A stretch of 64,000 nucleotides of DNA from Collinsella aerofaciens ATCC 25986 (GTDB taxonomy: Bacteria > Actinomycetota > Coriobacteriia > Coriobacteriales > Coriobacteriaceae). Below, piece after piece: positions 1 through 8,420 of this stretch. The notes under the pieces were generated by a model. That model was not told where the DNA came from. It searched no databases and saw nothing but the letters and a program-made list of their open reading frames with translations. The stretch lies in NCBI RefSeq assembly GCF_010509075.1, contig NZ_CP048433.1:1-64000 (forward strand). The letters run 5' to 3'. Made by a program: the position numbers and the translations under genes. How positions within the stretch are numbered: position 1 is the stretch's first letter; each line of letters opens with the position of its first letter.

Positions 1-396
1 TGCGGCGCTGGCGTTCTGGAGTGCGCCGTCGGGGCCGACCTTAAAGTCGATGGAGTTCTGTGCGGTTCCGGCTTTGGCGTCGGCAGCAATGGTCCAGGTG
101 TTCATGGCGTCGATCTTCATGTTGGTGACATGGATGCCGTAGGCCGAATGATTGTCGATGGTGGTCGCGTCTTCTGAGGGGCCCTGAAGCGTGCCGTCGG
201 CCTTGGCGACGAAGGGAATAACCGTCGGAACTTTGAACTCAACGTTATCGATCTCGGTCCTGACCATTACTTTCGTGGTTCCAACGCGCCCGGCTGCCAT
301 AGCTGGCGTCGGGGCGGCGCCCATTGCGAGCGCGAGCGCGAGCCCTGCGCCCACGACGAGCGCTCTGGCTCCGTTCATGTTCCTGGTGATGTCCAT
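1..396 (-). CDS. Secreted protein of unknown function, 5' part only (C-terminus beyond window)
   Basis: A leftward open frame starts with ATG at 394-396 and is still open at base 1, so at least 132 residues are present and the C-terminus is missing. AAGGA lies a few bases before the ATG. The N-terminus is a classical signal peptide: a charged start (MDITRNMNGAR), a long Ala/Leu/Gly core and a probable cleavage after AMA near residue 34. The mature part is Thr/Val/Asp-rich, predicted mostly beta, and contains VPFVAKADGTL-like text (here IPFVAKADGTLQGPS) followed by NHSAYGIHVTN. I recognise no named domain. It is the last of three leftward genes and may share their transcript, since 90 bases separate it from its upstream neighbour. 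A surface or pilus-related role is only a guess. Confidence 0.75.
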   Translation of the reverse strand, partial: MDITRNMNGARALVVGAGLALALAMGAAPTPAMAAGRVGTTKVMVRTEIDNVEFKVPTVIPFVAKADGTLQGPSEDATTIDNHSAYGIHVTNMKIDAMNTWTIAADAKAGTAQNSIDFKVGPDGALQNASAA

Positions 397-486
397 GGTC
401 GTTCCTTTCTATTCGCCGCGGGCCGTCCCCGCGATGATTGGACGAATGCTGGTGAATTGCGTGCGGTGCCGCGTCGGCCGGAAAAG

Positions 487-996
487 CTAGTTCTCGGCTT
501 GCTCAACCCGCACCTTGACACGTGTCGGATTGCCGTGGCTGTCGAGGGTCTTGGCATCGAGTGCCTGGATCTCGATGTACGCCTCGCCTTCTTTGATGTC
601 GCCGGCGGGGCACGTTTCGATTGTCTTGCCGGTCTCGACCACACCGGATTCGTACATGGTCTCGTCGTTTTGGATGACGCGGAATCGCTGGGGAAATTTA
701 TTGTCTTGGACGTTTTGCACGTTGACGCGCAGCTTGCCGTCCTCCTGCAGCTGAGCGACCGGTGCGACCGAAATCGTCATCATGTTGTCGCGGACGATGG
801 CGTCGAGCTCATCTTGGATTTCCTGACGCGTTTTGCCCTCGGCCGTCGTAACCGAAGCGCCCGCCTCGGGTACGGGCTGCGACTGCCAAGCGTATAGTCC
901 TACGGCGACAAGGGCACAGACGATGGCCAAGCAGGCAACGATGAGCTTCTTGCGACGACCCAGGCCTGCAAAGTGGGGTGGCTTCTTCGTGCTCAT
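487..996 (-). CDS. Hypothetical membrane-anchored protein, 169 aa
   Basis: The protein has a short basic cytoplasmic head (MSTKKPPHFAGLGRRKK), one transmembrane helix at about residues 18-36 and a roughly 130-residue extracytoplasmic part. The acidic middle (KTRQEIQDELDAIVRDNMM) looks helical and the C-terminal half looks beta-rich, with a repeated theme of adding or modifying a value. I recognise no catalytic motif or named family. The ATG overlaps the stop of the upstream 98-residue gene by ATGA, so the two are very likely translationally coupled. It lies directly upstream of a secreted protein, so a shared role at the cell surface is plausible but not shown. Confidence 0.75.
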   Translation of the reverse strand: MSTKKPPHFAGLGRRKKLIVACLAIVCALVAVGLYAWQSQPVPEAGASVTTAEGKTRQEIQDELDAIVRDNMMTISVAPVAQLQEDGKLRVNVQNVQDNKFPQRFRVIQNDETMYESGVVETGKTIETCPAGDIKEGEAYIEIQALDAKTLDSHGNPTRVKVRVEQAEN

Positions 997-1289
997 GCGG
1001 CATCCTTGGCGGTATAGATGCGCGCAAAGGTGGACGGGTTCGCTCCAAAGAGCATGTGAAGCATCAGGCGGCGTGAGTAGACAAGCTCGTCGAAGTCGGG
1101 AGGGAGCTCGATGTCGTGGATATGCGCGATGCGGTGGGTGAGCGCCGAGAACGACTCGGGGTCGCAGATCACATCGGTGGTAACGTGGTAGACCGTCGTA
1201 TCGGGGAATGCCTCTTCGTCAAAAGGCAGGAGATGGGGATCGTCGTCGACTTCGATGGCGATGCCGTACTGGGGCCAGTAATATGCCAT
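993..1289 (-). CDS. Small hypothetical protein, 98 aa, faintly nuclease-like N-terminus
   Basis: The start ATG at 1287-1289 is preceded by GGGAGG. The protein begins MAYYWPQYGIAIEVDDD. Pattern memory only suggests the IEVDG-type beta strand of DUF559/Vsr-like endonuclease domains common in Coriobacteriia, but the catalytic lysine context and the rest of the fold are missing. It could be a remnant or a small stand-alone derivative. The rest (RIAHIHDIELPPDFDELVYSRRLMLHMLFG) is helical and acidic. It is the first gene of a leftward trio and overlaps the next one by four bases. No function can be assigned. Confidence 0.6.
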   Translation of the reverse strand: MAYYWPQYGIAIEVDDDPHLLPFDEEAFPDTTVYHVTTDVICDPESFSALTHRIAHIHDIELPPDFDELVYSRRLMLHMLFGANPSTFARIYTAKDAA

Positions 1290-1633
1290 GGGAACCTCCC
1301 TGCTTCTGGGCCAAAACTACTATCGGTTTGGCTGTCGATGCCGACGGTATCAGCCACTACTTGACCAATTGCTGACCAAATGCTTGACGGATTGGTGTCT
1401 CCGCAGGTAAAAGGCGGCAAAAAATACTCCAACTTTTTTCAAGCGACAATCGCGCGGTCGGCGACGGCGGGGCCATATGTGTCAAAAGCATCGTCTGCCG
1501 AGGAAATCAAGCCGCTCGCCGAATTGCACGAACGTAAAAATCACCAATTATGGAGACGGTCTCGAACACGTCGACGAAACGATGCGGTAACATCTCCCTG
1601 CAAATACTGTAGTTAGCTAAAGGGGGAGTTCGC
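1290..1633. other. Divergent intergenic region with three near-direct repeats
   Basis: This 344-base gap separates the leftward trio from the rightward Ldh-Etf genes and must hold promoters for both. I see no gene. At 1361-1394 there are three near-direct repeats with 11-12 base spacing (TTGACCAATTGC, TGACCAAATGC, TTGACGGATTG). That spacing is about one helical turn, as expected for a protein-binding site. No convincing -35/-10 pair stands out. The last 13 bases contain the AGGGGGAG ribosome binding site of the GTG-initiated gene at 1634. Confidence 0.4.
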
Positions 1634-3235
1634 GTGTCTGCAACCATCAAACCCTTCACCGACGAGTTCGAAGAGTATGGTCGCGATGAGTCTCGCGCAT
1701 CGGGCGAGGCCTCGAGCATCTCGTTTCCGACAACGGGAGACGAGGTCCGTGCCATTTTGGAAAAGCTCCATGCCGAGCGTGTCCCGGTAACGGTTCAGGG
1801 CGCCCGAACCGGCCTTGCCGCCGGTGCCGTGCCCCACGGCGGGCATATCCTCAATACTTCCCGTATGAATCGCTACTTGGGCCTTCGCCGCGATGAACAA
1901 GGCCAATTTCTGCTGCGCGTGGAGCCGGGCGTTGTGCTCTCGGAGCTGCGCAAGCAGCTGAGCAAGAAGGTGCTGCCGACTGCTGGTTGGGACCAGGCAT
2001 CGCTTGAGGCCTACGAGGAGTTCCAAGAGGCCCCCGAGCAGTTCTTTCCCACCGATCCCACCGAGGCATCTGCCTGTCTGGGCGGCATGGCGGCATGTAA
2101 CGCCTCTGGTGCCCGCAGCTACGCCTACGGTCCCATGCGCCCACATATCACGGGACTCCACGTCGCGCTGGCTGATGGCGATTTGCTTGAGCTTCAGCGC
2201 GGCGAGGCTTTTGCCCAGGGCCGCCACCTGTCGCTCGTGACGGCAGTGGGCCGTACGCTCGAGCTCGATCTTCCCGGCTATACCATGCCCAAGACAAAAA
2301 ATGCCTCAGGCTATTTCGTTGCGGACGAAATGGACGCCATCGACCTCTTTATCGGTGCTTGCGGCACGCTCGGCGTTATCACCGAGCTCGAGATTGCCCT
2401 GCAGGCGGCGCCTGCGGTCGTTTGGGGTGTGAGCTGCTTTTTCGATAGCGAAGACAAGGCCGTGTCCTTTACCGATTCCGTGCGTCCCGTCCTGTCCCAT
2501 GCGGCTGCCATCGAGTACTTCGACGCTGGCGCCCTGGATATTCTACGTCGCCAGCGCGAGCAGTCGACGGCGTTTGCCTCGCTGCCGGCGCTCGACAAAG
2601 AGGCCAAGGTCTGTGTGTACGTGGAGCTCGACTGCGATGACGAGGCCCAGGCGACCGAGGAACTGTACCACCTGGGATGGGTGCTCGAGTTTGCGGGTGG
2701 CCGCGACGATGCGACATGGGTCGCGCGCACCGAGGTTGATCGCGAGTGCCAGCGGTTCTTCCGCCATGCGGTCCCCGAGAGCGTCAATATGCTTATCGAC
2801 GAGCGTCGCCGCACGGATCCCACCATCACCAAACTGGGTTCGGACATGTCGGTGCCCAATGCACGCCTTGCCGATGTCGTGGTCCTCTATCGCCGCACAC
2901 TGGCCGAAAGCGGGCTTGAATCTGCTGCCTGGGGGCACATCGGTAACAACCATCTGCATGTGAACATCCTGCCGCGCGATGCGCAGGACTACCGTCGCGG
3001 TGGCGAGCTGTTTGCCCAGTGGGCTGCGGAGGTAACGGCTATGGGCGGTGCCGTTTCTGCCGAGCACGGCGTCGGCAAGATCAAGGCGGGCTTCTTAGAG
3101 ACGATGTACGGTCACGAGGCCATGGTCGAGTCGGCGCGGCTCAAGCTCCAGCTCGATCCCGACGGGCAGCTGGGTCGCGGCAACCTGTTTTCGGAGAAGC
3201 TCTTGGATGAGCTTGTCCAGAAAGGGGGCGCGTGA
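1634..3235 (+). CDS. FAD-linked D-lactate/2-hydroxyacid dehydrogenase (GlcD/LctD type)
   Basis: A 533-residue flavoprotein of the FAD-binding oxidase/transferase type 4 family. The PCMH-type FAD domain spans about residues 29-215 (TVQGARTGLAAGAVPHGG, then ACNASGARSYAYG). A C-terminal FAD-oxidase domain carries the metal/substrate signature GHIGNNHLHVN at about 434 and AEHGVGKIKAG at about 475. It should oxidise a 2-hydroxyacid such as D-lactate in the cytoplasm. GTG start at 1634 follows AGGGGGAG. The next two genes encode EtfB and ferredoxin-EtfA, the partners of bifurcating lactate dehydrogenases such as Acetobacterium LctBCD, although the order differs (dehydrogenase first). At 533 residues it is longer than many relatives (about 460-480). 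Glycolate or 2-hydroxyglutarate are alternative substrates, and no lactate permease is adjacent. Confidence 0.85.
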   Translation: MSATIKPFTDEFEEYGRDESRASGEASSISFPTTGDEVRAILEKLHAERVPVTVQGARTGLAAGAVPHGGHILNTSRMNRYLGLRRDEQGQFLLRVEPGVVLSELRKQLSKKVLPTAGWDQASLEAYEEFQEAPEQFFPTDPTEASACLGGMAACNASGARSYAYGPMRPHITGLHVALADGDLLELQRGEAFAQGRHLSLVTAVGRTLELDLPGYTMPKTKNASGYFVADEMDAIDLFIGACGTLGVITELEIALQAAPAVVWGVSCFFDSEDKAVSFTDSVRPVLSHAAAIEYFDAGALDILRRQREQSTAFASLPALDKEAKVCVYVELDCDDEAQATEELYHLGWVLEFAGGRDDATWVARTEVDRECQRFFRHAVPESVNMLIDERRRTDPTITKLGSDMSVPNARLADVVVLYRRTLAESGLESAAWGHIGNNHLHVNILPRDAQDYRRGGELFAQWAAEVTAMGGAVSAEHGVGKIKAGFLETMYGHEAMVESARLKLQLDPDGQLGRGNLFSEKLLDELVQKGGA

Positions 3236-3237
3236 AG

Positions 3238-4053
3238 ATGAGCGATTTCCATATGGTGGTGTGCGTCAAGGCCGTGTCGGGCAGCACCGAGGTCAAGATG
3301 GACCCCAAGACCAATACCATCGTGCGCGATGGCAAGCAGGCGGTCATTAATCCCTTTGATGCGAGCGCTTTGGAATGCGCGCTGGCGCTGAAAGACGACT
3401 TTATCGGCTTTGGCATGGACGTGCGCGTAACGGTGGTGTCGATGGGCATCCCCGCGACCGAGTCGCTGCTGCGCGACTGCATCGCCCGCGGTGCCGACGA
3501 CGCGCTGCTGCTGACCGATCGCGCCTTTGCAGGTGCCGATACCCTGGCGACCACCTATGCCCTCAAGTGCGGCATCGAGGCGCTCGACGAGGACTTCGAC
3601 CTGCTCATCTGCGGCAAGATGGCGGTGGATGGCGATACGGCCCAGATTGGTCCCGAGCTTGCCGGTGCCTTTGAGATTCCCTGCGTGACCGACGTGAGTT
3701 GCGTGCAGAGCGCGGGCTTTACGACCTGTGGCTCGCTGGCGCTCATTCACGGATGCGATGCCGGCGAGGAGACGGTGTATCTTGAGATGCCGTGCGCGAT
3801 GACGACTGCCAAGGAGATTGGCCAGTTGCGTATGCCGAGTATTGCCGGTATTCGCGCGGCGGAGGAGGCGGACGTGCGCGTGGTCAGTGCCGCCGACGTG
3901 AACGCCGACCCCGCGCGTTGCGGTCTTGCCGGGTCGCCGACACAGGTCGTGCGCTCGTTTGTGCCCGACCGTGACCAAACGTGCGAGGCCGTTGAAGGCA
4001 CGGTGCCCGAGCAGGCGGCAAAGCTCGCCAAGATTATCGAGGAGATGGCATAG
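3238..4053 (+). CDS. etfB: Electron transfer flavoprotein subunit beta
   Basis: A 271-residue EtfB-family protein. The N-terminal adenine-nucleotide alpha-hydrolase-like fold begins VVCVKAVSGSTEVKMDP. The family region around DGDTAQIGPELAG at about residue 135 is clear. I chose ATG 3238, nine bases after GGGGG; GTG 3232 would overlap the upstream stop and sits too close to that site. The end touches etfA directly (TAG then ATG). In bifurcating EtfAB, EtfB holds the FAD that splits electrons between ferredoxin and the dehydrogenase path; that this protein bifurcates is inferred from its neighbours. Confidence 0.9.
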   Translation: MSDFHMVVCVKAVSGSTEVKMDPKTNTIVRDGKQAVINPFDASALECALALKDDFIGFGMDVRVTVVSMGIPATESLLRDCIARGADDALLLTDRAFAGADTLATTYALKCGIEALDEDFDLLICGKMAVDGDTAQIGPELAGAFEIPCVTDVSCVQSAGFTTCGSLALIHGCDAGEETVYLEMPCAMTTAKEIGQLRMPSIAGIRAAEEADVRVVSAADVNADPARCGLAGSPTQVVRSFVPDRDQTCEAVEGTVPEQAAKLAKIIEEMA

Positions 4054-5259
4054 ATGAGCGGACTGATTATCGATAGCGAAGCCTGTATCGGCTGCGGTCG
4101 CTGCGTTCGCGCCTGTGCCTCGGACGGCATCGTAGTGAAAGGCGAGCGGCCCAACCGTTGCGCCCGCGTAACCGACGGCTGCATCCTATGCGGCGGATGT
4201 GTCGACGCCTGCCCCGTCAACGCTATCTCGATCGAGCGTGACGAGGCCGCTGGTGCGGTGGACCTTGATGCATATCGAGACATTTGGGTCTTCGTGCAGA
4301 CTGACGAGCACGACGCCGTGGCTCCCGTGGCCTACGAGCTCATGGGCAAGGGGCGCGAGCTTGCCGATGCTCGCGGCTGCCGTCTGGTGGCACTGGTCGG
4401 CATGAGCCCCGAGGGCTCGCTCGGGGACCTGGAACATCTGGTTTGCGCGGGCGCCGACGAAGTCCTGGCCTGTCGCGACGAGCGTCTACGCCAAAACGAT
4501 GCGGAGGTCTACGCCCACTTGATCTGCGATTTGGTAGCCGAACGCAAACCCGAGGCCATCCTATACGGTGCGACCGCTTTTGGTCGCGAACTGGCACCCG
4601 GCGTTGCCGTGCGTTTGCAGACGGGTCTTACGGCCGACTGCACCGTGCTTTCGATGGATGCGGAGACGGGCCTACTGCAGCAGACGCGCCCGGCGTTTGG
4701 CGGCAACTTGATGGCCACCATCATTTGCCCCAACCACCGTCCGCAGATGGCAACGGTGCGCTCCGGTATCTTTAAGGCTCCCGACTTCGACTACGGCCGC
4801 TCCGGCACGATCACCCAGATATCACTTGCGGATGATGCTAAGGCTCGTGTCGAGATCTCGATTCCCGCCGAGGAGTGGGGACAGCAGGCTTCGATCGCCG
4901 ATGCCGAGCGCCTGGTCGTGGTGGGTCGCGGCATTGGTTCCAAGAAAAATCTGCCGCTGATGCGAAGGCTCGCCGAGGCTCTGGGAGCCGAGCTTGGCTG
5001 CACGCGACCTGTCGTGGAGGCCGGCTGGTTGGAGTATCGCCATCAGATTGGCCAGACGGGCGTATCGGTTTCGCCCAAGCTTCTCGTGAGTATCGGTGTT
5101 TCGGGCGCCATCCAGCATCTTGCCGGCATCGGTGGGGCTGAGTGCATTATCGCCATCAACGAGGACCCGGATGCCCCCATTTTTGGTACTGCCCAGTACA
5201 AGGTTGTCGGCGATGCCGTCGAGGTCGTCGAGGAGCTGCTGGCTCAGCTTGAGCGCTAG
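4054..5259 (+). CDS. etfA: Electron transfer flavoprotein alpha with N-terminal 2x[4Fe-4S] ferredoxin domain
   Basis: A 401-residue fusion. Residues 1-60 form a bacterial ferredoxin domain with two complete cluster motifs: Cys 11/14/17/21 (CIGCGRCVRAC) and Cys 43/46/49/53 (CILCGGCVDAC, followed by Pro). The rest is EtfA, ending in the FAD-binding C-terminal domain with HQIGQTGVSV, IGVSGAIQHLAG and INEDPDAPIF. The ferredoxin domain is typical of EtfA from flavin-based electron-bifurcating complexes in anaerobes and would pass low-potential electrons to soluble ferredoxin. It follows etfB without a gap. Its stop overlaps the stop of the convergent HD gene in the palindrome CTAG at 5256-5259. 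Confidence 0.92.
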   Translation: MSGLIIDSEACIGCGRCVRACASDGIVVKGERPNRCARVTDGCILCGGCVDACPVNAISIERDEAAGAVDLDAYRDIWVFVQTDEHDAVAPVAYELMGKGRELADARGCRLVALVGMSPEGSLGDLEHLVCAGADEVLACRDERLRQNDAEVYAHLICDLVAERKPEAILYGATAFGRELAPGVAVRLQTGLTADCTVLSMDAETGLLQQTRPAFGGNLMATIICPNHRPQMATVRSGIFKAPDFDYGRSGTITQISLADDAKARVEISIPAEEWGQQASIADAERLVVVGRGIGSKKNLPLMRRLAEALGAELGCTRPVVEAGWLEYRHQIGQTGVSVSPKLLVSIGVSGAIQHLAGIGGAECIIAINEDPDAPIFGTAQYKVVGDAVEVVEELLAQLER

Positions 5260-6068
5260 GCGCGCGCCAGCCAGTCGCGCATCTCGTCCTTAAGGCGGCT
5301 CCAAGTTGCCTGCGTGGCGGGGTCGGTAAAGGGCCGCGTGATGCCAAAAGGCGCGTCGAGCAGGCGGTAGATATCGCCCTGCTCGCGTGCCAGCGCACGG
5401 CTCGCTGGATAGACGAGCTCAAACATAAAGCAGATGAGCCCCACCAGGTAGTCCGCCGGCTCGTTGCGCTCGTCGCGCGCGACGCAGCGGTGCTCGTCAA
5501 AGGCGGCAAGTGTCGGCGACGAGAAACGGCTGCCGAGAAACGTCTTCTCGTCCACCTTGAGGATGGTGTCGACGGTGCTGTCGGCGATGGTACGCATAAT
5601 GTCGATCTTGTCGCCATCGCGCACGATATCGCAGAAGCTCTGCGTGCGCTCGTCGAGCTGCGCGGGTAGACGGAAATCGCTGTGATAGGCAATACTCGCT
5701 CGGATGAGTTCATCTTCTGCCGGGTCATCGATAAAGTCGCGGATGCTCGTTACGGCGGGTGCATCGGCGGGATTCTCGCCAAAGAGGATCTCGATGCCCA
5801 GCACCGCATGGCTCATGCTCTCGGCGTCCTTAAAGGTGTCCCAGCGTCGCAGCTGCTCAAAGCGGCCCATATCGTGCAGCAGGCCGCAAAGCCATGCCAG
5901 GTCAATATCTTCTGACGACCAGTCCTGCTCGCGCGCCACGGCATCGCATGCCTCGGCAACGTGGTACGTATGCTCGATTTTGAGCGCGATGCGTGGGTTG
6001 GTGGCGTCGTAGGCATCGGTGTAGCTTTTGAAGGCCGCGCGCGCCCGGTCTCGATCGATAGCTGTCAT
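5256..6068 (-). CDS. HD-domain metal-dependent phosphohydrolase
   Basis: A 270-residue HD-superfamily protein. H of KIEHTYHVAE and the HD pair of GLLHDMGRFEQLRRWDTF provide the metal ligands. A second histidine region (SMSHAVLG, SIAYHSDF) and D of IVRDGDKIDIMR complete the pattern seen in predicted HD phosphohydrolases. The substrate is unknown; nucleotides are usual for the superfamily. Start ATG is preceded by AGGAAG. It is convergent with etfA, sharing a CTAG stop overlap, and divergent from azlC. No other leftward gene follows, so it is monocistronic. Confidence 0.8.
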   Translation of the reverse strand: MTAIDRDRARAAFKSYTDAYDATNPRIALKIEHTYHVAEACDAVAREQDWSSEDIDLAWLCGLLHDMGRFEQLRRWDTFKDAESMSHAVLGIEILFGENPADAPAVTSIRDFIDDPAEDELIRASIAYHSDFRLPAQLDERTQSFCDIVRDGDKIDIMRTIADSTVDTILKVDEKTFLGSRFSSPTLAAFDEHRCVARDERNEPADYLVGLICFMFELVYPASRALAREQGDIYRLLDAPFGITRPFTDPATQATWSRLKDEMRDWLARA

Positions 6069-6194
6069 AATGACTTCCTAAAAAGTTGTGTCTTTCGATC
6101 CGGTGGCAATTGTAGGTGAACTCGGTTGCTGTCGGATGATGATTCTGCCGTATCGCTACATGCGGCTTGGAGACCTTGTCAGGATGAGAAGCGT

Positions 6195-6887
6195 ATGGTG
6201 CTCAAAATCGTTAGAACCGTCTGGCCGGTGATGCTTACCTATGTTGCAATAGGCGCGCCGTGCGGAATGATCATGGGGCAGACGGGAATGGAGCCCTGGA
6301 TGGTCTTTGCTCTGAGCAGCACGTTTGTGACGGGCAGCGGGCAGTTTATGATCTGCAATCTTTGGCTGGCGGGCGTACCGGCACCTTCGATTATCGCGAG
6401 CGTTGCTGCCATCTCCTCGCGTTTTGCGCTTTACTCGGCATCGATTGCGCCGCATCTGAAGAATGCCTCGAAGCGTCAGACGCTGGCTGTTGCCGCGACA
6501 CTTACCGAGGAGGCATATGGCATCTCGCTTGCCAAGCTGATTGAGGGGGAGGATTGGGGCCCGCGCGAGTCCTTTGTGCTCAACGTGATCCTCATCGCAA
6601 CATGGGGCGTTTCGTGTACGATGGGCGCCATCGTCGGCGCCGTTGTCGATGTTCCCATCGCCATTGCAGCCTTTGTCTGCACCTCGCTCTTTATCTGCCT
6701 GCTCTTTTCGCAGCGGCTGTCGCGCGGTAACGTTGTCGCGGCGGTTTCGGGCGCGGTGTCCGTCGCCGCATGCAAGTTCTTGGGCCTCGCGAATATTGCC
6801 GTGCCGGCAAGCGTCGTGGTCGGCATTGCCATTGCGCTGGCGTGCGATGCTGTATTTGACGGAAGAGGTGCCCGCGATGCCCGTTAA
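6195..6887 (+). CDS. azlC: AzlC-family branched-chain amino acid exporter, large subunit
   Basis: A 230-residue integral membrane protein with the AzlC signature: FVTGSGQFM near residue 50 and the RFALYSASIAPHLK segment. Several hydrophobic helices follow. AzlC and AzlD together export branched-chain amino acids and analogues. I chose ATG 6195 because the open frame upstream of it is hydrophilic and lacks family similarity; the ribosome binding site (AGGA, AGAAG) is weak. azlD overlaps its last 11 bases, so translation is coupled. This exporter lies 12 kb from the liv import system, and the two may act on the same substrates in opposite directions. Confidence 0.85.
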   Translation: MVLKIVRTVWPVMLTYVAIGAPCGMIMGQTGMEPWMVFALSSTFVTGSGQFMICNLWLAGVPAPSIIASVAAISSRFALYSASIAPHLKNASKRQTLAVAATLTEEAYGISLAKLIEGEDWGPRESFVLNVILIATWGVSCTMGAIVGAVVDVPIAIAAFVCTSLFICLLFSQRLSRGNVVAAVSGAVSVAACKFLGLANIAVPASVVVGIAIALACDAVFDGRGARDAR

Positions 6888-7200
6888 CGAGTTCTTGGTT
6901 CTGTGGCTGTCGTCGTGGGCTGCTATCGCGTTCTTTCGCATCGCGCCGGCGTTCGCCTTGCGCGGGCGGACCCTGTCGCCCCGCATTACCGAGGCCCTGG
7001 GCTATATCCCGCCCGCTGCCTTTGCCGCGCTGGTCGCCAACGACTTGGTGAGCCCCGGCGCGTTCGACGCGGGACTCTGGCCTGCCTTGGTTCCCTGGAT
7101 TGCGGCCGTCGGCGTCGTGGTCGTGGCGGTCAAGACAAAATCGATGCTGTGGTGCTGCGTCTCGGGCATCGTACTCTATATCGTCTTGAGCCTTATATAG
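6877..7200 (+). CDS. azlD: AzlD-family branched-chain amino acid exporter, small subunit
   Basis: A 107-residue membrane protein with three or four helices. The signature ITEALGYIPPAAFAALV and the hydrophobic C-terminus (KTKSMLWCCVSGIVLYIVL) match AzlD, the small partner of AzlC. The ATG at 6877 follows GGAAGAGG within the end of azlC and overlaps it by 11 bases. The open frame extends further 5' inside azlC, but the overlap start is the only one with a good ribosome binding site and the family's length. Confidence 0.85.
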   Translation: MPVNEFLVLWLSSWAAIAFFRIAPAFALRGRTLSPRITEALGYIPPAAFAALVANDLVSPGAFDAGLWPALVPWIAAVGVVVVAVKTKSMLWCCVSGIVLYIVLSLI

Positions 7201-7350
7201 GGGTGGCGTCGCGGGCGCCGAATCTCGTTCCATCCCAACTTGTCGGATTTTTCACCGAGCTGGTCTATTTCTTCTGGTACCATGGTCAAACTTTACTGTA
7301 GCAAAGCATGACGTGGGCTTTTGTTCCGCGTCAGCGGAAATGGGGGTTTC

Positions 7351-8373
7351 ATGGCACAGGAAGCGACCGCCAACGAGCAAAAGAAATTCAAGGTTCCGCG
7401 CATCCCGGGCGACATCATGATCTATCCGATGATCGTCGGTCTTTTGCTCAACACCTTCTGCCCGCAGGTTTTTGAGATCGGCGGCTTCTTTACGGCTGCC
7501 TGCCGCGGTGGCTCCAATACCATCGTCGCCGCGATCCTGCTGTTTGTGGGCGCCGGCATCAGCTTCAAGTCCACGCCGGGCGCCATCAAGACCGGCATCG
7601 TCGTGCTGATTCCCAAGCTTGTCGTCGCAGCGGCTCTCGGCCTAGGCGTGGCATATTTCTTTAACGACAACTTCCTGGGTCTGAGCTCCGTGTCTATCAT
7701 CGGCGGCATTACGTTTTGCAACATGGCGCTCTATACGGGCATCATGGGCGAGTTCGGCGATGAGTCCGAGCAGGGCGCCGTCGGTATCCTGTTCTTTACG
7801 GCCGGCCCCGCCGTCACGATGATCATCCTTGGTGTTTCGGGCCTTGCCAACATCCCTGCCGGTACTATCATCGGCTCCATTTTGCCGCTCGTTATCGGCA
7901 TGGTTCTGGGCAACCTGTTCCCGTTTATCAAGAACCTACTAGTTCCCGGTGCCAACCCTGCGATTGCCGTCATCGGATTTCAGCTTGGCGCGTCCATGAG
8001 CCTGTCGAGCTTTATCACCGGTGGTATTTCCGGCATTTTGCTGGGCCTTGTCACGCTGTTTGTCGTCGGTCCCATCACCTTTGCGTTCGAGCGCCTGTGC
8101 GGTGGTAACGGCAAGGCTGCCGTGGCTTGTTCCACCATCGCCGGCACGGCTATGACCACGCCGGTTGCTCTCGCCGAGGTCGCGCCGCGCTACGCCGAGC
8201 TTGCGCCCACCGCGTACGCCCAGATCGCCACTGCCGTTATCATCACGGCAATCATGGCTCCGATTCTGACCGGCTGGGTCGACAAGAAGTTCTGCCAGGG
8301 CAAGGAGGACCTGTCGCCTGCCGGTGTCGAGGCCATCGAGGAGGCCGTCGCGACTGACATCGATGGTAAGTAA
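7351..8373 (+). CDS. KdgT-type 2-keto-3-deoxygluconate permease
   Basis: A 340-residue transporter of the KdgT family: proton symport of 2-keto-3-deoxygluconate or related sugar acids. Evidence is VPRIPGDIMIYPM at the N-terminus, about ten hydrophobic segments and the repeated helix-break regions FCNMALYTGIMGEFGDESEQGA and AGTAMTTPVALAEVAPRYAELAPTAYAQ. ATG 7351 follows GGGGG; an in-frame TTG 30 bases upstream has no better site. No KDG kinase, aldolase or uronate gene is adjacent, so the gene is an orphan here and the exact substrate is inferred. Confidence 0.85.
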   Translation: MAQEATANEQKKFKVPRIPGDIMIYPMIVGLLLNTFCPQVFEIGGFFTAACRGGSNTIVAAILLFVGAGISFKSTPGAIKTGIVVLIPKLVVAAALGLGVAYFFNDNFLGLSSVSIIGGITFCNMALYTGIMGEFGDESEQGAVGILFFTAGPAVTMIILGVSGLANIPAGTIIGSILPLVIGMVLGNLFPFIKNLLVPGANPAIAVIGFQLGASMSLSSFITGGISGILLGLVTLFVVGPITFAFERLCGGNGKAAVACSTIAGTAMTTPVALAEVAPRYAELAPTAYAQIATAVIITAIMAPILTGWVDKKFCQGKEDLSPAGVEAIEEAVATDIDGK

Positions 8374-8420
8374 CGGCCGTTACCGATAATTGATTCCGGC
8401 GTGCAATTCGCGCCGTCCGA

